Shown here piece after piece: positions 1 through 5,056 of a stretch of 5,746 nucleotides of DNA. The DNA comes from Deltaproteobacteria bacterium (lineage in GTDB: Bacteria; Desulfobacterota; Deferrisomatia; Deferrisomatales; Deferrisomataceae): NCBI GenBank assembly GCA_013152215.1, contig JAADGT010000160.1, positions 1 to 5,746 on the forward strand, given 5' to 3'. The translations under genes and the position numbers were made by a program. How positions within the stretch are numbered: the stretch's first letter is position 1; the number at the start of each line of letters is the position of its first letter. The notes beneath the pieces were generated by a model, which saw nothing but the letters and a program-made list of their open reading frames with translations, was not told the origin of the DNA and ran no database searches.

Positions 1-65
1 ACCGCCCGAACAAGCGACTCCGACAACGGCATGCGAAGGCGCGGCGATCGGATGCTGCACTCGCG

Positions 66-152
66 CCCGGCCGGAAGCAGGCCCCATGCCCCGCCGCCGG
101 CTGTGGCCCCCGGATCAGGGAACGTTACCTTCCCCGTTGTAGGGCCCCGCAG
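66..152 (+). repeat. Dispersed repeat, copy A (unrecognised family)
   Basis: About 90 nt, matching copies near 1975 and 2132. Box 1 (66-100) has a CCGGCCGGAAGCAG start, then GCCCCATGCCCCGCCGCC. After a 25-nt spacer comes box 2, GTTACCTT (124-131), followed by a tail (to about 152) that matches the tail of the copy before thrS. It lies just past the 3' end of the minus-strand tat operon, so the tat transcript may run through it in antisense to the listed orientation. The open frames across it on both strands are GC-rich shadows with no family resemblance. The rest of positions 1-260 shows no gene. Confidence 0.6.
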
Positions 153-207
153 GGCCTGGAGGGGCCAGCGCCGGGCGGCCCAGGCTGCTCGGCCGTCGCG
201 CTTCATC

Positions 208-240
208 GGAGCCCCCAGCCCCCATGCCCCGCGCGCGACG
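208..240 (+). repeat. Degenerate fragment of repeat box 1
   Basis: This stretch carries CAGCCCCCATGCCCCGC, resembling box 1 of the dispersed repeat, but the flanks have drifted and no GTTAC box follows. It sits 20 nt beyond the tatC stop codon. It may be a decayed copy, or chance similarity in GC-rich DNA. Confidence 0.3.
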
Positions 241-260
241 CGCTCCGCCGAAGTTCCCCG

Positions 261-1079
261 CTACCCGGCCGCGGCCGGGTCGTCGGCGGTCTCGGTGGGT
301 TCGTCCTCCTCCCCCTCCTCGCCGGGCTTCGGGCCGAACACCCGGGCCACCACGATGCTGATCTCGTACAGGATCCAGAGGGGGCCGGCCATCATCAGCT
401 GGGTCACCACGTCCGGCGGGGTGAGCACGGCCGCGGCCACGAAGATGATCACCACGGCGTACCCTCGGTTCCGGGAGAGGGTGGCGTGGGTGATCAGCCC
501 CATCTTGGCCAGGAAGAACACGATGACCGGCAGCTCGAACACCACCCCGAACGCCAGGAGGAGCTTGATCGCGAACCCCACGTAGGCGTCGATCGAAATC
601 GAGGCCTGGATCGGCCCGCCGGCGGCGTAGCCCAGCAGGAACTTGAACCCGAACGGGAACACCACCGTGAACGCGAAGGTCACCCCCGCAAAGAAGAACA
701 GGGTGGCCGTGCCCACGAACGGCCACACGTAGCGCTTCTCGTGAGGGTAGAGACCCGGCGCCACGAACTTCCACGCCTGATACAGGATCACGGGGCTGGC
801 GAGCAGGATCCCGCCCAGGAACCCGATCTTGAGGTGGGTGAGGAATCCCTCCTGCACCCGGATCATGGCCAGCGTGCTCCCCTCGGGGAGAGCCGCGACC
901 AGGGGCTGCACGAAAAAATTGAACAGCCGGTCGCTCACCCCGTAACACGCCGCAAACCCCGCCACCACGGCCACGGCGCACTTGATCAACCGCTGACGCA
1001 GCTCCTCCAGATGGGCCGTGAACGGGAGCTTCTCCTGTTCCTCGGGGTCCAGAGGCGGCGGGGTGGAGGTGTCGGTCAT
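261..1079 (-). CDS. tatC: Sec-independent protein translocase subunit TatC
   Basis: TatC is the polytopic inner-membrane core of the twin-arginine translocase; with TatB it binds the RR signal peptide of folded proteins. The 272-residue product has the family hallmarks: HLEELRQRL at residues 23-31 (E26 aligns with the signal-binding E15 of E. coli), FVAPGLYPHEKR near 105-116 (E114 matches E103), FELP at 181-184 (E182 matches E170) and LTPPD at 219-223. Six hydrophobic segments follow the N-terminal motif, as expected. A short Pro-rich N-tail and an acidic C-tail (GEEGEEDEPTE) are extra and probably cytoplasmic. It follows tatB after 21 nt, with the tatB stop in the same frame, so no earlier start exists. 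The ATG at 1079 has no obvious Shine-Dalgarno, so it may depend on coupling to tatB translation. No terminator is seen after it. Confidence 0.97.
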   Translation of the reverse strand: MTDTSTPPPLDPEEQEKLPFTAHLEELRQRLIKCAVAVVAGFAACYGVSDRLFNFFVQPLVAALPEGSTLAMIRVQEGFLTHLKIGFLGGILLASPVILYQAWKFVAPGLYPHEKRYVWPFVGTATLFFFAGVTFAFTVVFPFGFKFLLGYAAGGPIQASISIDAYVGFAIKLLLAFGVVFELPVIVFFLAKMGLITHATLSRNRGYAVVIIFVAAAVLTPPDVVTQLMMAGPLWILYEISIVVARVFGPKPGEEGEEDEPTETADDPAAAG

Positions 1080-1100
1080 GGGGGTCTGGGCCGTGTCGGG

Positions 1101-1415
1101 TTACGCTGGGGAAGAGGGGTCCGAGGCCTCTTTTTCTTTTGCCTTCGGCTCCGCACGGGGTTCGGCGTCGGTGTCCGGGGGCGGGCCGGGCCTGGTTTGG
1201 GCCCGGGCCTTCTCCAGGTCCTTCCAGAGCTCCTGCGGGTCCAGGGGCTTGTGGACCTCCTGATAGATGGTGCGCTGGATGTCCTCGGTGGCCCGACGGA
1301 ACTCGGCCAGCCCCCGGCCCAGGGCCCGGGCCAGGTCGGGGAGTCGTTTCGGGCCGATCACGATCAGGGCGATCCCCAGGACCAGCAGGATCTCGCCCAT
1401 TCCCATCCCAAACAT
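1101..1415 (-). CDS. tatB: Twin-arginine translocase subunit TatB (TatA/B family)
   Basis: This is a single-span membrane protein that partners TatC in the signal-peptide receptor complex. From the ATG at 1415 it has 104 residues: a short periplasmic N-tip, a hydrophobic helix at about 8-21, the hinge GPKRLP at 21-26, an amphipathic helix (DLARALGRGLAEFRRATEDI) and a charged, Pro-rich disordered C-tail. E8, G21, P22, L25 and P26 line up with E. coli TatB, which favours TatB over TatA; small members of this family are hard to separate, and one protein can serve both roles. An ATG five codons earlier (1430) exists, but the one at 1415 has GAGG six bases upstream and gives the canonical MFG-type start. 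No separate tatA lies in the window. It is first in a tatB-tatC operon. Confidence 0.9.
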   Translation of the reverse strand: MFGMGMGEILLVLGIALIVIGPKRLPDLARALGRGLAEFRRATEDIQRTIYQEVHKPLDPQELWKDLEKARAQTRPGPPPDTDAEPRAEPKAKEKEASDPSSPA

Positions 1416-1449
1416 CCGGCACCTCGGCATCGTCGAGTGGAAGTTCTCC

Positions 1450-1479
1450 AGGCTACGGTCCCGGACCGCGAAGTGTCAA
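1450..1479 (-). promoter_or_regulatory. Candidate sigma70 promoter of tatBC
   Basis: On the minus strand TTGACA (1479-1474) is followed after 18 nt by TAGCCT (1455-1450). The -35 is perfect and the -10 is poor (three of six). A start near 1443 would give a leader of about 28 nt before the tatB ATG at 1415. It is the best candidate in the divergent gap, but inferred from sequence only. Confidence 0.45.
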
Positions 1480-1533
1480 GGAGGCGGGCCGGTCAAAAGC
1501 CGTCGGTCGATGCCCAGCCGTCGCTTTTCCCCA

Positions 1534-1563
1534 TTGACACGCCCGGAGCCCCGCTGGTATAGA
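1534..1563 (+). promoter_or_regulatory. Sigma70 promoter of tRNA-Val
   Basis: TTGACA (1534-1539), 18-nt spacer, TATAGA (1558-1563): a strong consensus-like promoter about 45 nt before the tRNA. The region after the -10 is very GC-rich, as in many stringently controlled stable-RNA promoters. A perfect inverted repeat with arms CGGGC/GCCCG (1574-1588) lies at or just after the predicted start near 1570. It could be a leader hairpin or an operator. Confidence 0.8.
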
Positions 1564-1609
1564 GAGCGTTCTTCGGGCCCCGGGCCCGGACGGAGCGAGA
1601 CCCACTTGT

Positions 1610-1684
1610 AGGCACGTAGCTCAGTGGGAGAGCACCTGCCCGACACGCAGGGGGTCGGCGGTTCAATCCCGCCCGTGCCTACCA
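1610..1684 (+). tRNA. tRNA-Val (anticodon GAC), unusual C33
   Basis: This is a complete cloverleaf with encoded CCA. The acceptor stem pairs 1610-1616 with 1674-1680 (7 of 7, first pair A-U), discriminator A1681, CCA 1682-1684. The D stem is GCUC/GAGC (1619-1622/1630-1633) with a short 7-nt loop containing GG. The anticodon stem is CCUGC/GCAGG (1635-1639/1647-1651), the loop CCGACAC (1640-1646), so the anticodon is G1642-A1643-C1644, reading GUC/GUU valine codons. Variable loop GGGUC; T stem GGCGG/CCGCC with loop UUCAAUC. A73, A35 and C36 agree with valine identity. The odd point is C at position 33 (1641), where elongator tRNAs almost always have U. Its own promoter and terminator suggest it is expressed as a single-tRNA unit. 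Confidence 0.93.
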
Positions 1685-1704
1685 CTTCTTGCTCGTTCCC
1701 AAGA

Positions 1705-1741
1705 GGCATCGCGTGGTCTCCACCGGTGCCTTTTTGCTTTT
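1705..1741 (+). terminator. Intrinsic terminator of tRNA-Val
   Basis: A GC-rich hairpin: arm 1705-1716 pairs with 1720-1730 (11 pairs including one G-U, one bulged C) around a UCU loop, directly followed by TTTTTGCTTTT (1731-1741). It begins 20 nt after the tRNA CCA end. This is a textbook rho-independent terminator and ends the tRNA unit before the repeat-rich region. Confidence 0.88.
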
Positions 1742-1767
1742 GGCCCGAACGCCTGCCCAATGACGTC

Positions 1768-1830
1768 GGGCCTTCGGCCCGCTGGGCGGCGCTCGAACCG
1801 CGCCAAATCTCGGTGGGCATGGGGTCTGTT
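1768..1830 (-). repeat. Inverted partial copy of dispersed repeat
   Basis: Two blocks are perfect reverse complements of blocks in the downstream copy: 1768-1790 matches 2059-2081 (23 nt) and 1815-1830 matches 1983-1998 (16 nt). The material between the blocks has diverged and is shorter here (24 nt against 60), so the GTTAC box is missing. Block 1768-1790 starts with the self-complementary GGGCCTTCGGCCC, which forms a 5-bp hairpin. Together with the downstream copy it makes a 314-bp interrupted palindrome. Confidence 0.65.
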
Positions 1831-1974
1831 GGAGAGCCGCGTGCGGCTCCTTAGCTCGCCGCGCAGCGCCTCCAACGCTCGTACCGCGAACCCGTTTGTT
1901 CTCAGCCGGACGGTCATGAAACCATCATTGTTGCCCCGTGCCTGCGCGGCGAATCCCATGCCCGGCCTCGCGCG

Positions 1975-2081
1975 CGGCCGGAAACAGACCCCATGCCCCG
2001 CCGCCGGAACTGCGGGACTAGGTCGATGCGAGTTACTTTTTCGCAAACACGCCGCCTCGCCGCCCAGCGGGCCGAAGGCCC
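1975..2081 (+). repeat. Dispersed repeat, copy B
   Basis: Box 1 starts CGGCCGGAAACAG, with CCCCATGCCCCGCCGCC following. GTTACTTT (2033-2040) comes 26 nt after box 1, nearly the same spacing as in copies A and C. This copy continues into a further block, 2059-2081, which is also present inverted at 1768-1790 and ends with the hairpin-forming GGGCCGAAGGCCC. It is the most complete member with all three blocks. Confidence 0.65.
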
Positions 2082-2131
2082 TGACCGACGACCGTTGACC
2101 GTCTGGATTTCTGGTCCCTGATCCGGCCGCA

Positions 2132-2220
2132 CCCGGCCGGAGGCAGGTCCCATGCCCCCGCCGCCGAACCGCGGGGAGGATTCGTGCAAGTTACCTTCTC
2201 GGTTGCTCGGCCCCGCCGCC
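2132..2220 (+). repeat. Dispersed repeat, copy C, abutting thrS
   Basis: Box 1 (2132-2168) has CCCGGCCGGAGGCAGG, then CCCATGCCCCCGCCGCC. GTTACCTT (2190-2197) follows 24 nt later, and the tail (2198-2220) closely matches copy A. It ends 8 nt before the thrS Shine-Dalgarno. Its final bases with the next three form a short stem CTCGG/CCGAG (2206-2210/2219-2223), so the repeat is part of any thrS leader transcribed from further upstream. Confidence 0.65.
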
Positions 2221-2240
2221 GAGTCCCAAGGAGTTCTCCC

Positions 2241-4166
2241 ATGACGATCCGGGTCACCCTGCCCGACGGAAGCGTGAAGGAACTTCCCCGGGGCGCCACC
2301 CCCCTCCAGGTGGCCGAGGCGATCGGCAAGCGCCTGGCCCGCGAGGCCGTGGCGGCCGAGGTGGACGGCCGGCTGGTGGACCTGACCACAGCGCTGGAGG
2401 CCGACTGCCGTCTGCGGATCCTCACCGGCGACACCCCCGAGGGCCTGGAGGTGCTTCGCCACTCCGCGTCCCACGTGATGGCCCAAGCCGCCAAGCGGGT
2501 GCTGGGCGAGGTGAAACTGGCCATCGGGCCGGCCACGGCCGACGGCTTCTACTACGACCTGGACACCCCCCGGCCCCTCACCCCGGACGACCTGGAGGCC
2601 ATCGAGGCCGAGATGGCTCGGATCGTCAAGGAGGACCTTCCGGTGCGGCGACGAGAGCTGCCCCGGGAGGAGGCCCTCCGATTCTTCCGGGAGAGGGGCG
2701 AGGACTACAAGGTGGAGCTGATCGAGGACCTGCCCGACGAGGACACCCTCTCCCTCTACGAGCAGGGGGAGTTCGCCGACCTGTGCCGGGGCCCCCACGT
2801 GCCGAGCACCGGGCGGGTCAAGGTGTTCAAGCTGCTGTCCGTGGCCGGGGCCTACTGGCGGGGCGACGAGCGCAACCCCATGCTCCAGCGGATCTACGGC
2901 ACCGCGTTCCCCACCAAGGAGCAGCTCCAAGAGAGGCTCCGGCTGCTGGAGGAGGCCCGAAAGCGCGACCACCGGAAGCTGGGGCGGGAGCTCGACCTGT
3001 TCTCCATCGAGGACGAGGTGGGGCCCGGGCTGGTGATCTGGCATCCCAAGGGGGCGCTGGTGCGCACGCTGCTCGAGGACTTCGAGCGCCGAGAGCACCT
3101 GCGGCGGGGGTACCAGATCGTGATCGGGCCCCAGCTCCTGCGCCGGGAGCTGTGGGAGCGCTCGGGCCACTACGACAACTACCGCGAGAACATGTACTTC
3201 ACCGAGGTGGAGGGCCAGGCCTACGGCATCAAGCCCATGAACTGCCTGGCCCACATGGTCATCTACCGGTCGCGGGTACGCTCGTACCGGGATCTGCCCC
3301 TGCGGTTCTTCGAGCTGGGCACCGTGCACAGGCACGAGAAGTCGGGGGTGCTCCACGGGCTGACCCGGGTGCGGGGGTTCACCCAGGACGACGCCCACAT
3401 CCTGTGCACCCCGGAGCAGCTGCTCGACGAGATCTCGGGCATCCTGGACTTCGTGCAGGACGTGATGGGGCTCTTTGGGTTCGAGTACGAGGTGGAGCTC
3501 TCGACCCGGCCCGAGAAGTCCATCGGCGACGACCAGGCCTGGGAGCGGGCCACCCGGGCCCTGGAGGAGGCCCTGCGCAGCCGGGGCATGGAGTTCGGGG
3601 TGTGCGAGGGCGAGGGCGCGTTCTACGGCCCCAAGATCGACGTGAAACTGCGGGACGCGCTTGACAGAAAGTGGCAGTGTGCTACAATCCAGGCCGATTT
3701 TACCCTTCCCGAGCGCTTTGATCTCACCTACGTGGGGCCCGACGGGGAACGCCACCGGCCGGTGATGCTCCACCGGGTCATCCTGGGGTCGATCGAGCGG
3801 TTCATCGGGATTTTGATCGAGCATTTCGCCGGAGCGTTTCCGACCTGGCTGGCCCCGGTTCAGGTCGTCCTCCTGCCCATTGCCGACCGACACGTCCCCT
3901 ACGCCCGGAAGGCGGAGGGGCTTTTGCGTTCGCGGGGGGTGCGGGTGGAGGTGGATGCCCGCAACGAGACGCTCCGCTACAAGATCCGCGAGGCCCAGGT
4001 CCAGAAGGTGCCGTACATGGTGGTCCTGGGCGACCGCGAGGTCTCGGACGGCACGGTCAGCCCCCGGCCCCGGTCGGGGGACCCGTTGCCCACCATGGCG
4101 CTGGACGAGTTCGTGGAGCGGGTGGCTGCCGAGGCCGACCTGCCCCGATTGGAGGATCGACGCTGA
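2241..4166 (+). CDS. thrS: Threonine--tRNA ligase
   Basis: This cytoplasmic class II synthetase charges tRNA-Thr using threonine and ATP. The 641-residue length is normal for the full bacterial form. Domains in order: TGS-type N1 (about 1-62), N2 editing domain with H74-SAS-H78 and C182-RGP-H186 that removes mischarged serine, class II catalytic core (about 245-535) and C-terminal anticodon-binding domain (about 540-635). Zinc ligands are C335, H386 and H511, close to E. coli 334/385/511; motif 2 is around RFFELGTVHRHEKSG (355-369), motif 3 around HRVILGSIERF (511-521). The ATG at 2241 has AAGGAG seven bases upstream and gives the conserved MTIRVTLPDGS start. A GTG at 2184 would add 19 non-conserved residues encoded by repeat DNA. 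It is first in a translation operon, 24 nt before infC, and its 3' part contains a promoter-like site. No operator copy resembling E. coli's tRNA-like thrS leader was recognised. Confidence 0.98.
   Translation: MTIRVTLPDGSVKELPRGATPLQVAEAIGKRLAREAVAAEVDGRLVDLTTALEADCRLRILTGDTPEGLEVLRHSASHVMAQAAKRVLGEVKLAIGPATADGFYYDLDTPRPLTPDDLEAIEAEMARIVKEDLPVRRRELPREEALRFFRERGEDYKVELIEDLPDEDTLSLYEQGEFADLCRGPHVPSTGRVKVFKLLSVAGAYWRGDERNPMLQRIYGTAFPTKEQLQERLRLLEEARKRDHRKLGRELDLFSIEDEVGPGLVIWHPKGALVRTLLEDFERREHLRRGYQIVIGPQLLRRELWERSGHYDNYRENMYFTEVEGQAYGIKPMNCLAHMVIYRSRVRSYRDLPLRFFELGTVHRHEKSGVLHGLTRVRGFTQDDAHILCTPEQLLDEISGILDFVQDVMGLFGFEYEVELSTRPEKSIGDDQAWERATRALEEALRSRGMEFGVCEGEGAFYGPKIDVKLRDALDRKWQCATIQADFTLPERFDLTYVGPDGERHRPVMLHRVILGSIERFIGILIEHFAGAFPTWLAPVQVVLLPIADRHVPYARKAEGLLRSRGVRVEVDARNETLRYKIREAQVQKVPYMVVLGDREVSDGTVSPRPRSGDPLPTMALDEFVERVAAEADLPRLEDRR
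3661..3688 (+). promoter_or_regulatory. Internal promoter in thrS, probably for infC-rpmI-rplT
   Basis: A perfect TTGACA (3661-3666), 16-nt spacer and TACAAT (3683-3688) preceded by TGC, an extended -10, lie inside thrS codons 474-483. These codons are atypical for this gene (CTT, AGA, TGT, GCT, ACA), giving a local AT-rich patch in a GC-rich frame. In E. coli, infC also has promoters inside thrS, so the position fits. A start near 3695 would give a leader of about 500 nt before infC. Confidence 0.7.
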
Positions 4167-4177
4167 ACGACCTGACC

Positions 4178-4186
4178 GAGGAGGTG
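4178..4186 (+). promoter_or_regulatory. Ribosome binding site that fixes the infC AUC start
   Basis: GAGGAGGTG lies four bases before ATC at 4191, with GGAGG six bases before it: a near-perfect match to the anti-Shine-Dalgarno. There is no ATG, GTG or TTG between the in-frame stop at 4173-4175 and the ATG at 4218, which is 31 nt beyond this site. This strongly supports initiation at the AUC. Confidence 0.85.
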
Positions 4187-4190
4187 CCCC

Positions 4191-4718
4191 ATCGCTGATC
4201 AACCCCGCATCAACCGCATGATCCGGGTCCGAGAGGTCCGGACCATCGGCCCCGACGGCACGCAACTGGGGATCCTGCCCATCGAACGGGCCCTGGCCAT
4301 GGCCGAGGAGATGGACATGGATCTGGTGGAGGTGGCGCCCCAGGCCCGCCCGCCCGTCTGCAAGATCATGGACTACGGGCGGTTCAAGTACCACCAGGCG
4401 AAAAAGGCCCAGGAGGCCCGCAAGCGCCAGGTCCAGACCCAGGTCAAGGAGGTCAAGGTCCGGCCCAAGACCGACGAGCACGACTTCCAGGTCAAGCTCA
4501 AGAAGGTCCGGGAGTTCCTCGCCGAGGGGCACAAGGTCAAGGTCACCGTGATGTTCCGGGGCAGGGAGGTCACCCTGCCGGAGAGGGGCCTGCAGCAGCT
4601 CCAGAAGATGCTCGAGAACCTGGGCGACGACGTGAGGGTGGAGCACCCGCCCCGCATGGAGGGGCGCAACATGTTCATGCTGCTCGCTCCCGTGTCTCGC
4701 TCCGCAAAGAAGTCCTGA
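4191..4718 (+). CDS. infC: Translation initiation factor IF-3, AUC start
   Basis: IF3 binds the 30S subunit, prevents 50S joining and checks start codon and initiator tRNA fidelity. Starting from ATC at 4191 the product is 175 residues (MADQPRINRMIRVREVR...), the usual family length, and keeps the N-terminal RIN-x-MIRVREVR block that begins nearly all IF3 proteins. The N-domain runs to about 80, including the signature CKIMDYGRFKYHQAKK (57-72); a basic linker leads to the C-domain (about 87-170), with KEVKVRP, the FRGRE strand at 122-126 and conserved GRNMFMLLAP. Starting at ATG 4218 would lose nine conserved residues and leave no ribosome site. E. coli infC starts at AUU and is repressed by its own product; AUC would allow the same feedback. 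It follows thrS by 24 nt and precedes rpmI by 24 nt. Confidence 0.96.
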   Translation: MADQPRINRMIRVREVRTIGPDGTQLGILPIERALAMAEEMDMDLVEVAPQARPPVCKIMDYGRFKYHQAKKAQEARKRQVQTQVKEVKVRPKTDEHDFQVKLKKVREFLAEGHKVKVTVMFRGREVTLPERGLQQLQKMLENLGDDVRVEHPPRMEGRNMFMLLAPVSRSAKKS

Positions 4719-4742
4719 GTCTTTCGGGGAAAGGAAACCGTC

Positions 4743-4940
4743 ATGCCGAAGATGAAGACCCACCGGGCGGCGGCCAAGCGGTTCAAGAAGACCGCGTCCG
4801 GCAAGTTCAAGTATCGCAGGGCGTTCCGGAGCCACCTGCTGGGCGGCAAGAAGGCCAAGCGCAAGCGGCAGCTGCGTCGGCCCGATTTCGTGGACGCCAG
4901 CCACGCCCGGCACATGCAGAAGCTGTTGCCCTACGCCTGA
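4743..4940 (+). CDS. rpmI: 50S ribosomal protein L35 (bL35)
   Basis: This small, very basic large-subunit protein has 65 residues, the normal length. The canonical N-terminus MPKMKTHRAAAKRFKKTASGKFKYRRAFRSH is followed by the basic LGGKKAKRKRQLR stretch and the conserved end around HARHMQKLLPYA. The ATG has AAGGA seven bases upstream (4731-4735). It lies between infC and rplT, the invariant neighbours of this gene. The gap to infC is short (24 nt) but the gap to rplT is unusually long (116 nt) and structured, which may uncouple L35 and L20 synthesis. Confidence 0.98.
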   Translation: MPKMKTHRAAAKRFKKTASGKFKYRRAFRSHLLGGKKAKRKRQLRRPDFVDASHARHMQKLLPYA

Positions 4941-4942
4941 CC

Positions 4943-5036
4943 CCCCCTGATCCCCGCGGAGCGCACCTGATCCCCGGGCTTGCCATGTGCCTGGGGGATA
5001 GGGGGTCCGACCCGGACCGGCCGCGGGGACGGTTTT
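4943..5036 (+). promoter_or_regulatory. Structured rpmI-rplT intergenic RNA, possible L20 autoregulatory or attenuator element
   Basis: Two exclusive folds can be drawn. Fold 1: helix 4952-4959 with 5021-5028 (8 of 8 pairs) enclosing hairpin 4970-4979/4989-4999 (10 pairs, one bulge, 9-nt loop) and hairpin GTCCG/CGGAC (5005-5009/5013-5017), a three-way junction. Fold 2: 4943-4955 with 4993-5005 (12 of 13 paired, two G-U). An 11-nt direct repeat CCTGATCCCCG (4946-4956, 4966-4976) supplies the two competing strands for the same G-rich target. TTTT follows at 5033-5036, a weak terminator-like tract. L20 is known to repress its own operon by binding mRNA in E. coli and Bacillus; a role here is inference. 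Confidence 0.5.
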
Positions 5037-5056
5037 GTTGAGCAAAGGAGAAAGCC

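Larger units (their letters stand above)
1742..2240. other. Gene-free, repeat-rich region upstream of thrS
   Basis: About 500 nt between the tRNA terminator and thrS. I see no convincing coding sequence: the open frames have no Shine-Dalgarno, no recognisable family and are interrupted by repeat sequence. It contains a partly inverted repeat copy (1768-1830), a direct copy (1975-2081) and a third copy ending at the thrS ribosome binding site (2132-2220). The 140 nt between the inverted arms (about 1831-1972) resemble nothing I know. No T-box or threonine leader peptide is evident. A thrS promoter must lie here or further upstream; the only hint is TTGACC at 2095-2100, without a good -10. Confidence 0.6.

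Noticed and set aside
115..1422. A 435-residue minus-strand frame overlapping tatC and tatB
   Set aside because: Gly/Pro/Arg-rich out-of-frame shadow of the tat genes; the tat frames have full family motifs.
1416..1430. ATG 1430 as the tatB start
   Set aside because: It would place Arg and Cys residues before the conserved MFG start, and the better ribosome site serves ATG 1415.
486..1562. A 358-residue plus-strand frame antisense to tatBC
   Set aside because: Composition typical of an antisense shadow, with no ribosome site or recognisable domain, and it crosses both divergent promoters.
1663..2046. Minus-strand frame in the gap, including a piece beginning MTVRLRTNGF (ATG at 1917)
   Set aside because: No Shine-Dalgarno, no family recognised, and the frame runs through the tRNA terminator and repeat arms. 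A relic gene cannot be ruled out but is not supported.
2095..2123. TTGACC at 2095 as a thrS promoter
   Set aside because: No -10 resembling TATAAT at 16-18 nt; too weak to list as a feature.
112..2124. GGATCAGGG (112-120) and CCCTGATCC (2116-2124) as linked inverted ends, also similar to CCTGATCCCCG before rplT
   Set aside because: Nine-base matches at different places relative to the repeat; chance is a simpler explanation.
2184..2240. GTG 2184 as the thrS start
   Set aside because: The added residues are Arg-rich repeat-encoded sequence not found in the family, the ribosome site spacing is short (about four bases), and ATG 2241 has a good site and the conserved TGS start.
4946..4976. The two CCTGATCCCCG units as a CRISPR or tandem array
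   Set aside because: Only two 11-nt units with a 9-nt spacer in a ribosomal protein gap; RNA structure explains them better.
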